Of a stretch of DNA of 64,000 bases, positions 17,256 through 25,080 are shown in pieces (within the stretch, counting starts at the first letter, position 1; the number at the start of each line of letters is the position of its first letter). Source of the stretch: Putridiphycobacter sp045107045 (GTDB lineage: Bacteria > Bacteroidota > Bacteroidia > Flavobacteriales_D > Crocinitomicaceae); assembly GCA_045107045.1 (NCBI GenBank), contig JBGCFR010000001.1:62001-126000 (forward strand), read 5' to 3'. The notes beneath the pieces are model-generated. The model searched no databases. It saw only the letters and a list, made by a program, of their open reading frames with translations, and was not told where the DNA came from. The translations under genes and the position numbers were made by a program.

Positions 17256-18456
17256 ATACTGACTGAAGAACTTTAGTTTCGTTTTGCCATGTTAAATCCA
17301 AGGCTGCTATTTCACAATTATTTTTCAATATTGATGCGTACTTATCATCAAACAATATTTTTTGCATACAATTAGCCAATTCAGTAATGGAATGATCTTT
17401 TGCTATAAGACCAATTTTGTAGGTCTGAATAATTTTTTTTATTTCAATTAAATCGCTTGACAGTGTTGGTATTCCGGCGTGTATATAATCGAATAGTTTA
17501 TTTGGCAAAGCAAGTTGATAATTAATATTAGTGGCTTTATCCAGAGCCAGTCCTAAATCAGAATGCATTGTATAATTCATCATTCTTTGATAGGGTTGTT
17601 TCGGAAAAAAAAATACTTTGTCTTCTAGCTTTTGAGCCCTGACTGTTTGTTTAAGTATTGGAATAACGTCCCCATCACCAACAAAAATGAGAACAGCCTC
17701 AGCTACAAGTTGAATAGCTTCTATAGCTTCTTCAGCTCCTCTATCAATATTAATTCCGGCCCCTTGCATAATAACAATTTTTTTACCTTCCGGTAAGCCT
17801 AAGTCCGCTTTAGTATATGTTAATTGAATTTGTTTCGGGTCAGAAATATTACGCACTATTTTTACGTCTAATTTTGATTTGGTTTTATATAATTTTGAAA
17901 TTGACTCATTAACAGTGTAAAAGTGATTAACTCTAGGCAATGATTTTTTTTCAATCCTTTGCCAGACCTTTTTCACAAATGGTTTGTTTTGAATTTCAGG
18001 AACCTCAGTAAAGTATTCATGAGCATCATATACTAATACAAGTTTTCTTTTAATTCTCTTGCACCATGCATTTGCCAGAAGCGTATCTAAATCGTTAGCG
18101 AGTAACCAATCCGTTTTATGAGTCAATAAAAAGAAAAACAACCTAAGGTTATAATTTGCATAAAACAAAGCGCCTTTGTTAAACCATAATTTAAATCGTT
18201 TTATTTTATAGGGTCTGTCGTTTAGCGCTATTGAGTTTTTAAGAAGACGTCCACAAAGTATTATTTCGAAATTAGAATGATGCAAAAACTCGCAAATTTT
18301 CTTAACCCGTTGGTCGGTTGAAAGATCGTTTGTGACTGAAACTATTATGCGCTTGCGTTTTTCCACAGTCCCAAAGTTAAAATTATTTTGGTGCTTTAAT
18401 AAAAGGATAAAATGATTATCTTTTATTAGCCACATTTTTTCGAAACGGGTGGTCAA
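17248..18456 (-). CDS. Glycosyltransferase family 4 protein
   Basis: The open frame gives 402 residues, but the family-like sequence only begins at KRIIVSVTNDLSTDQRVKK (residue 33 onward). A GTG at 18366 just before it is a good alternative start, since an exact -7 element TAACTTTG ends six bases upstream of it. GT-B landmarks are VYDAHEYFTEVPE, VIMQGAGINIDRGAEEAI and LPNKLFDYIHAGIPTLSSD. It is followed directly by a second glycosyltransferase (8-base overlap), so the pair probably acts on one surface glycan. Confidence 0.85.
   Translation of the reverse strand: MTTRFEKMWLIKDNHFILLLKHQNNFNFGTVEKRKRIIVSVTNDLSTDQRVKKICEFLHHSNFEIILCGRLLKNSIALNDRPYKIKRFKLWFNKGALFYANYNLRLFFFLLTHKTDWLLANDLDTLLANAWCKRIKRKLVLVYDAHEYFTEVPEIQNKPFVKKVWQRIEKKSLPRVNHFYTVNESISKLYKTKSKLDVKIVRNISDPKQIQLTYTKADLGLPEGKKIVIMQGAGINIDRGAEEAIEAIQLVAEAVLIFVGDGDVIPILKQTVRAQKLEDKVFFFPKQPYQRMMNYTMHSDLGLALDKATNINYQLALPNKLFDYIHAGIPTLSSDLIEIKKIIQTYKIGLIAKDHSITELANCMQKILFDDKYASILKNNCEIAALDLTWQNETKVLQSVYG
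18372..18379 (-). promoter_or_regulatory. -7 promoter element inside the annotated 5' end of the GT4 gene
   Basis: On the minus strand TAACTTTG fits TAnnTTTG exactly and lies just upstream of a GTG codon at 18366. If it is used, translation cannot start at 18456. Confidence 0.35.
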
Positions 18457-18503
18457 TTGACAATTTTAAAAAATGACTATATTGTAAAATCAAAGGTTAA
18501 CTT

Positions 18504-20963
18504 ATGAAGTCAATTATTTTTTCGCTTTCACTGTTATTTTTCTCGTTCACAACAATGTTTGGACAAGAGATTACTCAAAACATTAGGGGAAATATTGTGG
18601 ATGCAGACACTAAAATGCCTTTAATAGGTTGCACTGTTAAGATTATTGATGTAAAAGAAAAAATGTTTGGAGATGTTTCAGATGTTTCCGGTGAATATGC
18701 AGTTAGAAACGTGCCAATTGGGAAGCATTCTGTTGAATATAAATTCGTAGGTTATAACCCTATTATTCGCACAGTAATTTTAACCTCTGGAAAAGAATAC
18801 ATATTAAATATTGAATTAGAAGAATCAAGTCTTGTAGGTGAAGAAATTGAAGTTAGGGCTGTAAGAAAAGGAGAAGTTAATAATGAAATGGCAACCGTGT
18901 CTTCGCAAAGCTTTACTATTGAAGAAACCAATAGGTATGCTGGCAGTAGAGGAGACCCGGCTAGAATGGTATCAAATTATGCAGGAGCTCAAGGAGCTGA
19001 CGATTCCAGGAATGACATTGTAATACGAGGAAATTCTCCACTTGGCGTTTTATATAAAGTGGAAGGCGTTGATATTCCTAATCCAAATCATTTTGCTGTG
19101 GCGGGTTCAGGAGGTGGACCGGTCGCTATCTTGAACAATAAATTTCTGTCCAATTCGGATTTTTTTATGAGTGCTTTTCCTGCTGAATTTGGAAATTCAA
19201 TATCAGGTGTTTTTGATATTAATTTAAGGAACGGAAATAATTCTAATCACGAGTTTTCGGGGCAATTTGGATTTTTAGGAACTGAATTTCAGGTGGAGGG
19301 CCCATTATCTTCTAAATCAAAAGCTAGTTATTTAATAGGTGGTCGGTATTCAACATTAACTATAATGAAACAACTGGGTATTACAATTGGTACAGACGCA
19401 GTTCCACTCTACGGAGATGGTGCATTTAAATTTAACTTTCCATTAAAAAAAGGAGGGGCTATATCTTTGTTTGGTATTGGAGGTGCTAGTTCAATTGATA
19501 TATTAATTTCTGATCAAGAAAAACCATCTCAAGATGCGTTTGGGGAACAAGATAGAGATCAATACTTTGGAACACAAATGTATTTTACGGGCATGAGTTA
19601 TACCAAACCAATTAATTCTAAAACATTTCTAAAAGCCACTTTAGCGTATTCTAAAGAAGTCCAAAGAACAAATCATGAATATATTATAAGAGATCTTAAT
19701 CCAGATTCAACTTGGAATTATAAGGCAAATCCATTTACAATGATGACATATCGGTACGTCATTGACAAAGTGAGCGCCTATGTTAGTATGAATAGAAAAA
19801 TAAACAAAAAACATTTAGTACAATATGGTTTAAATGTTGATAGTTATATGTTTAGTATGAATGATTCGATTCGAGCTACTATTTCTGATTCTACATCATC
19901 CTTCATCAGACGTTGGGATTTTGAATCTTCGAATCCAGATTTTTTAATTCAAGCTTTTGCCCAATGGCGCTATAAGGTTAAGCCAAATTTAACGGTAACG
20001 GCAGGCTTACACAGCCAATACTTTACCCATAGCAAAAGTGTTTCGCCCATTGAACCGCGAGCAGGCTTAAAATATAATTTATCAGAAAATGGAGTGATTG
20101 CTGCCGGCATTGGAATGCATTCACAAATGCAGCCACTATACACTTATACTTATCATAAATTAGATGCATCAGGAAATAAAATATATCATAATAGAGATAT
20201 GGATTTTTCAAGAAGCTTACATTCAGTACTAAGCTACTCAACAAGAATTAAAAAGACCTTCCAATTTAAAACTGAGGTCTATTATCAGCATCTATATAAT
20301 ATTCCAGTTGAGGTAGAAAATTCATCCTTTTCTTTAGTAAACCAAGGTAGTGGTTTTGCAAGATTTTTCCCCGATTCGTTGAAAAATGAAGGGACTGGTC
20401 AAAATTATGGAATAGAATTTACCGTTCAAAAATTCTTTAATAAATCCTTCTTTTTCTTGACTACTGTGAGCCTATACGACTCTAAATATAGAGGAAGTGA
20501 TGGTGTACTTAGGGACACTGATTTCAATGGAAACTTTATCATTAATGGCTTAGTTGGGAAAGAATTTACACTTGGAAAAAAGAAAAACCAGCTCCTTGGT
20601 TTAGGTGCTAAAATAACTTACGCTGGCGGAAAACGCTGGGGTTTTGTTGATATAGTAGCTACTAATAAGCTTAAAGAAATTGTTTTTTTAGATGAAGGCT
20701 ATAATTCCCGAAGGTTACCAGATTATTTTAGATTTGACTTTAAAGTGAATTATACTTTAAATTCCGAAAAAGTAACTCACGAATTTGGATTGGACCTAGT
20801 GAATTTATTTGATACTAAAAATTTGCTTGGTTTAACATATGTTCCAAACGAAAGTAATCCAAATGAACCTTATCAGTTTAGAAACCAATTGGGGCGTTTA
20901 CCGCTTTTCTACTATAAAATTGAATTTAAATTAAACGGACGTTCAAAGGGACTGGAAGAATGA
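18504..20963 (+). CDS. TonB-dependent receptor with carboxypeptidase-regulatory-like N-domain
   Basis: An 819-residue outer-membrane receptor. A signal peptide (about 1-20, ending MFGQ) is followed by a CarboxypepD_reg-like beta-sandwich (about 27-110, NIRGNIVDADTKMPLIGC), a plug domain (about 120-240, with VIRGNSPLGVLYKVEGVDIPNPN), and a long beta-barrel to the end. There is no adjacent SusD, so it is not a classical glycan-uptake pair. The ligand could be a siderophore, peptide or other compound. Its stop overlaps the start of the SpoIIE-type sensor by four bases (ATGA), so the two products are coupled. Confidence 0.88.
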   Translation: MKSIIFSLSLLFFSFTTMFGQEITQNIRGNIVDADTKMPLIGCTVKIIDVKEKMFGDVSDVSGEYAVRNVPIGKHSVEYKFVGYNPIIRTVILTSGKEYILNIELEESSLVGEEIEVRAVRKGEVNNEMATVSSQSFTIEETNRYAGSRGDPARMVSNYAGAQGADDSRNDIVIRGNSPLGVLYKVEGVDIPNPNHFAVAGSGGGPVAILNNKFLSNSDFFMSAFPAEFGNSISGVFDINLRNGNNSNHEFSGQFGFLGTEFQVEGPLSSKSKASYLIGGRYSTLTIMKQLGITIGTDAVPLYGDGAFKFNFPLKKGGAISLFGIGGASSIDILISDQEKPSQDAFGEQDRDQYFGTQMYFTGMSYTKPINSKTFLKATLAYSKEVQRTNHEYIIRDLNPDSTWNYKANPFTMMTYRYVIDKVSAYVSMNRKINKKHLVQYGLNVDSYMFSMNDSIRATISDSTSSFIRRWDFESSNPDFLIQAFAQWRYKVKPNLTVTAGLHSQYFTHSKSVSPIEPRAGLKYNLSENGVIAAGIGMHSQMQPLYTYTYHKLDASGNKIYHNRDMDFSRSLHSVLSYSTRIKKTFQFKTEVYYQHLYNIPVEVENSSFSLVNQGSGFARFFPDSLKNEGTGQNYGIEFTVQKFFNKSFFFLTTVSLYDSKYRGSDGVLRDTDFNGNFIINGLVGKEFTLGKKKNQLLGLGAKITYAGGKRWGFVDIVATNKLKEIVFLDEGYNSRRLPDYFRFDFKVNYTLNSEKVTHEFGLDLVNLFDTKNLLGLTYVPNESNPNEPYQFRNQLGRLPLFYYKIEFKLNGRSKGLEE

Positions 20964-23119
20964 TTATGAATTTAAAACAAGTATTAATATTAATTTTTTG
21001 TTTATCTCCCATTTGGCATTTTGGTGCTGGTCGAATCAAAATTCAAAATTCTAATATTGGTGATTCTTTTAGCAAGCACGTTTTAGTATACGAAGATGAA
21101 GATAGAAAAATAGACATTTCAGACATAATGCTAATGCCGAATGATTCATTTACTAAAGTAGAGATTGAAAACCCGAGGGTGCAATTTACAAAGTCGCAAT
21201 TTTGGATGAAGTTTTCTATTACAAACGAATCTGATGAGTGGGATTTTATCTTAGAAACTGCACGACCAATTACGGATAAGGTGTTTTTTTATAGAGTAAA
21301 TGAATCCAACGAAGTAGTTCAAGAGTTAAAAAATGGAGATGATTTTAACTATTACGAAAAAGACATACCCCACCGAAAAAATTTGTTCCCTCTTAAAATA
21401 AAGAAAGGTGAGACACAACACTTTTTTATTGCTGTTATTAGCGGAGGTGAAGGCATTCTTCTTCCATTAAGAGTTCACGAAAAAATGGCGTTTTTTGAGC
21501 AGGATTATAAAGATCAGTTTAAAAATGGATTTTACTATGGCGTCATTTGTTTAGTATTTGTAGTCTATTTTTTCTTTTTTTTATTATTGAAAGATAAACT
21601 GTTTTTATACTACATTTTATATGTAATTTTTCAAGGATTGCTGCAATTTTCACTAGATGGTTATTCCCATCATCACTTTTTTCCATCAAATGATTTTATG
21701 GTCAACCGATTTCCACCGTCGGCAGGTGCTATTGCTATTATTTTTATGCTGGTGTACGTTAGTAATTTTTTAAAATTACCCAAAAAAAGCCCTAAGCTAA
21801 ACCGAGTATTTTGGATTGCCGGAGGGTTGGTAGGCGTAGCCTTGGTATTTACTTTCTTACCTGGTAAACTTCATTTTCTCTCTTACCCAATGGTTAATAC
21901 ATTTAGCTTAATAAGTATAGTCTTATCAGTAATCACAATTTTTTATAGAAAATTCAAAGGGCAAATAATAGATTTTTATTTTACCTCCGCATTCGTCGTT
22001 TTAATCTTGGGAGCCATATTATTTATTTTAGGAAATTTTGGAGTACTTAAAAATACAGTCATTTCATTGAATGCATTGAAAATTTGCTCAGTTTTAGAAG
22101 TTGTAATACTTAGTATTGCTATGTCGTATAAATATAGAGAACTTCAAAAAGACAAAGAAACTGCCCAGGCTGTAGCGCTTAAAAATTTGCAAGAAAAAAA
22201 TGCAGCCATGGATCAAATAAATATCCGTTTAGAATCTCAAGTAAAAGAGAGAACAAGTGAAATTGAACAACAACGATCAGAATTGGCTTATAAGAATGAT
22301 GAAATAGTAAGCAGTATTAAGTACGCTCAGCGAATACAGGAAGCTATTTTACCAGCCAAAAATGTTATTTCCGAGCTACTAAACGAGTCTTTTATATTTT
22401 ATCTACCAAAGGACGTTGTCAGTGGTGATTTCTATTTTGTAGAACAAAAAGAATTAAAAGAATCAAATCAAATCGTTTTTGCTGCTGTGGATTGTACAGG
22501 ACATGGTGTGCCTGGAGCTTTTATGAGTATTGTTGGGAATAATTTTTTAACACAATCTATTGCTGAGAATCAACTTGTCACACCAGCGGATATTTTACAG
22601 TTTTTAAATAAAGGTGTTAGTGATACCTTAAAACAAAATATTCAGGGAGAGTTAGTTCGTGATGGTATGGATATGGCTTTGTGTATGCTTAATACAGAAC
22701 GCACTGAATTACAATTTTCCGGTGCTAAAAATCCACTCTATATCGTCAGAAAAAGGGAACATGAACTTCCAGCAATTGGGCAAATTAAAAGTGAAAATGA
22801 TTTGTATTCCGTGATTGAAATAAAAGGGGATAAACAACCAATAGGAAATCATTCAGGTGCAGCTTTAGCGCCTTTCACCAATTATACTATTCCATTAGTG
22901 AAAAGCGATCAAATCTATGTTTTTACTGATGGGTATGCGGATCAGTTTGGTGGAGAAAAAGGCAAGAAGTTTAATTATAGCCGTTTTAGATCTCTATTAT
23001 TAGAGATCGCCGATCAATCAATGGAAAAACAACAAAAAGTGTTAGCGAAAACTTTTTCAGACTGGAAAGGCGATTTAGAGCAAATTGATGATGTTCTAAT
23101 TATGGGGGTAAAGATATAG
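20960..23119 (+). CDS. 7TMR-DISM sensor with SpoIIE-type PP2C phosphatase domain
   Basis: A 719-residue signalling protein. The order is a signal sequence (about 1-22), an extracytoplasmic 7TMR-DISMED2-like beta domain (about 40-175, with KSQFWMKFSITNES), seven membrane segments (about 190-395), a coiled coil (about 398-460), and a SpoIIE/PP2C phosphatase domain (about 470-719). The phosphatase landmarks are LPKDVVSGDFYF, AAVDCTGHGVPGAFMS and VFTDGYADQFGG, with metal-binding Asp residues. It should dephosphorylate a partner-switch protein in response to an envelope signal. No anti-sigma antagonist is next to it. Overlap with the TonB receptor hints that receptor state may be its input, which is inference. 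Confidence 0.88.
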   Translation: MIMNLKQVLILIFCLSPIWHFGAGRIKIQNSNIGDSFSKHVLVYEDEDRKIDISDIMLMPNDSFTKVEIENPRVQFTKSQFWMKFSITNESDEWDFILETARPITDKVFFYRVNESNEVVQELKNGDDFNYYEKDIPHRKNLFPLKIKKGETQHFFIAVISGGEGILLPLRVHEKMAFFEQDYKDQFKNGFYYGVICLVFVVYFFFFLLLKDKLFLYYILYVIFQGLLQFSLDGYSHHHFFPSNDFMVNRFPPSAGAIAIIFMLVYVSNFLKLPKKSPKLNRVFWIAGGLVGVALVFTFLPGKLHFLSYPMVNTFSLISIVLSVITIFYRKFKGQIIDFYFTSAFVVLILGAILFILGNFGVLKNTVISLNALKICSVLEVVILSIAMSYKYRELQKDKETAQAVALKNLQEKNAAMDQINIRLESQVKERTSEIEQQRSELAYKNDEIVSSIKYAQRIQEAILPAKNVISELLNESFIFYLPKDVVSGDFYFVEQKELKESNQIVFAAVDCTGHGVPGAFMSIVGNNFLTQSIAENQLVTPADILQFLNKGVSDTLKQNIQGELVRDGMDMALCMLNTERTELQFSGAKNPLYIVRKREHELPAIGQIKSENDLYSVIEIKGDKQPIGNHSGAALAPFTNYTIPLVKSDQIYVFTDGYADQFGGEKGKKFNYSRFRSLLLEIADQSMEKQQKVLAKTFSDWKGDLEQIDDVLIMGVKI

Positions 23120-23243
23120 CCTGTTTTTTTGGTACATTAAAGAAACATAATTTTTATGTAGTTCATTGAATGTGTGCAAATTTTAGATTTTTTATTAAAA
23201 TGTGATTTATGATATGTAAATTTACCAACGAAAATAAATAATT

Positions 23244-24053
23244 ATGAAAAAAGGATTACTAGGATGTATAATGCTTATAAGCGCTAACTTATTTGCTCAG
23301 GACAATGCAGTAAAAATCGATCTGCTGCCATTTGCTGCTGGATTTTTTAATGTAAACTATGAAAGAAAACTAACTGACAAATTTTCAGCAAATTTGAAAT
23401 TTAGCTATTTTAAGAGATCTCAAGTTGGATTTTTTAGTGGGTTTGAGGAAGGTTTAGCAGGCATTGATGAAGAAATTCGGCAAATTATAATTGATAACTA
23501 CAATGTACCATCTAACAATTTAGAAATTACAACCAATGCAGCAGATTTGAATTTTAACACCTTTAAGACAGAACTTCAATTAAGGTACTATCTTCAAGGA
23601 GAAGCAATTAAAGGGTTGTACATTGCGCCGTATCTTGGCTTTAGAAATGCTCGAATTAAAGATTTAGAGTATAGTTTTACGCATCCAGACTTTGGCACTG
23701 ACCATGCTGGTGAATTTAGAATGAGAGGTAATATTTTGGGGTTAGGAGTAGGTATAGGAAACCACTGGGTAAATGCATCTGGGTTGTCTCTTGATATTAT
23801 GTGGATTGGTGTAGGGTTTGGATCATCAAACTTTAAATTAAGCCTTTTAGAGACGGAAGGCGAGCTAATTGATTTTACAAATTATACTGCAGATGCAGAC
23901 AAAATAATTGCAGACTTTGAAGAAGATCCTGCAGCTAATGCTCTTTTCAGAAAAGTAACATACGAATTATCTGATGATTCTGCGGAACTAGTTGCTAAGC
24001 GATTTCTTGGCTATGGTCGTTTCTTAAATTTTAAAATTGGATACGCGTTTTAA
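23244..24053 (+). CDS. Outer-membrane beta-barrel protein, unknown role
   Basis: A 269-residue protein with a signal peptide (MKKGLLGCIMLISANLFAQ). It has strand-rich sequence of the small barrel type (KIDLLPFAAGFFNVNYERKL, AGEFRMRGNILGLGVGIGNHW) and ends in GRFLNFKIGYAF with a terminal Phe. It resembles the DUF3575-like barrels seen in Bacteroidota, but the assignment is only by general character. It stands alone, with a bidirectional hairpin after it. Confidence 0.7.
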   Translation: MKKGLLGCIMLISANLFAQDNAVKIDLLPFAAGFFNVNYERKLTDKFSANLKFSYFKRSQVGFFSGFEEGLAGIDEEIRQIIIDNYNVPSNNLEITTNAADLNFNTFKTELQLRYYLQGEAIKGLYIAPYLGFRNARIKDLEYSFTHPDFGTDHAGEFRMRGNILGLGVGIGNHWVNASGLSLDIMWIGVGFGSSNFKLSLLETEGELIDFTNYTADADKIIADFEEDPAANALFRKVTYELSDDSAELVAKRFLGYGRFLNFKIGYAF

Positions 24054-24105
24054 TTAAACTTTTAGTAAATAAATAGTTAAAACATAGGTGCTTAATATTA
24101 CTTTT

Positions 24106-24127
24106 CAGAGGTCGCTTGCGACCTCTG
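24106..24127. terminator. Hairpin between convergent genes
   Basis: CAGAGGTCG and CGACCTCTG form a perfect 9-bp stem around CTTG. It sits between two convergent genes. There is no T-tract on either side, so it would be a T-less bidirectional terminator. Confidence 0.5.
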
Positions 24128-24186
24128 ATTGGTTTATATAAGTTTTAAACGTCTTGTTACTTTTTCCTTATGATGAGAGTAATTAC

Positions 24187-24759
24187 CTAGATATCCGCAG
24201 GATTGAATGCTTCTGACTCTCCAGCTTTTAAGGTGCCTAGATTGATATTACCAATTCTAACCCTCACTAAACGCAAAGTCGAGTGTCCTACAGCAGCAGT
24301 CATTTTACGAACTTGTCGAAATTTACCTTCAGTTACAGTAATCGATAACCAGCTTGTTGGTCCATGTCTTTCGTTACGAATCTTCTTAATACGTGGAGGA
24401 AAGTCTTCAGGGTCAGGAATTGCAATAGCTTTGCAAGGGAGGGTTTTATATTTTTCACCTTTAATACCTATTTCAACACCATTTTCTAATGCCAAAAGGT
24501 CTGCCTCATCCGGAAAACCGTCAACTTGGACATAGTATTCTTTTTCTACTGATTTTCTACGAACCATTTCACTAGTCATACCATCAGTTGTGAGTAATAT
24601 TAAGCCCTCTGACTGTTCATCTAATCGGCCAATTGCCATTGTGCCCTTAGGGAAGTTCCCTAGTTCACCTAAAACTTGTTTGGTTCTCTTGCCTTTATGA
24701 ATGAATTGAGAAATCACTCCGAATGGTTTATGGAGTTTAAAATGCTGATGTTCAGGCAT
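24187..24759 (-). CDS. rluE: 23S rRNA pseudouridine synthase, RluE type
   Basis: A 190-residue member of the RsuA/RluB/E/F family without an S4 domain, as in RluE. It opens with FKLHKPFGVISQF. The catalytic Asp47 lies in GRLDEQSEGLILLT, and KEYYVQV and EGKFRQVRKM follow. By family knowledge it modifies one uridine of 23S rRNA (U2457 in E. coli numbering). The gene is three bases downstream of the DUF1456 gene and probably shares its transcript. Confidence 0.88.
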   Translation of the reverse strand: MPEHQHFKLHKPFGVISQFIHKGKRTKQVLGELGNFPKGTMAIGRLDEQSEGLILLTTDGMTSEMVRRKSVEKEYYVQVDGFPDEADLLALENGVEIGIKGEKYKTLPCKAIAIPDPEDFPPRIKKIRNERHGPTSWLSITVTEGKFRQVRKMTAAVGHSTLRLVRVRIGNINLGTLKAGESEAFNPADI

Positions 24760-24762
24760 ACT

Positions 24763-25014
24763 TTACTTATCTGATTTTTTTGGAATTCTTTTATCAGGCA
24801 TTGGCCCTCGAAGGTGCACAACCAAGCCATTCAAGAAATTTCTTAAAATTTGATCGCCACAGTTTCTGTACTTTTCGTGACCCTCAGCTCTAAAAAATGC
24901 CCCTAATTCACTTTCGCTTACTTTAAAATCTACTAGTTTACAAATAGCAACAATATCTGTATTAGTTAGTTTATGAGCTACCCTTAATTTCTTAAATATA
25001 TCGTTATTTGTCAT
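24763..25014 (-). CDS. DUF1456 (YehS-like) protein, single-repeat form
   Basis: An 83-residue protein that matches the second repeat of E. coli YehS: NDIFKKLRVA, ICKLVDFKVSESELGAFFRAEGH and CGDQILRNFLNGL. YehS has two such repeats in about 150 residues, and this one has a single copy with an ATG start and a proline/lysine tail, so it is a natural short form rather than an obvious truncation. Function unknown. It lies just upstream of rluE. Confidence 0.75.
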   Translation of the reverse strand: MTNNDIFKKLRVAHKLTNTDIVAICKLVDFKVSESELGAFFRAEGHEKYRNCGDQILRNFLNGLVVHLRGPMPDKRIPKKSDK

Positions 25015-25080
25015 GTTCGTTTTTTCAAAATTTCAGCCTAAATTCAACTGAAGTCCCCAAAGGTATGGAAATATTTTTTC

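Noticed and set aside
24106..24127. Palindrome as a regulator operator
   Set aside because: It lies between convergent genes, where a terminator is the simpler explanation.
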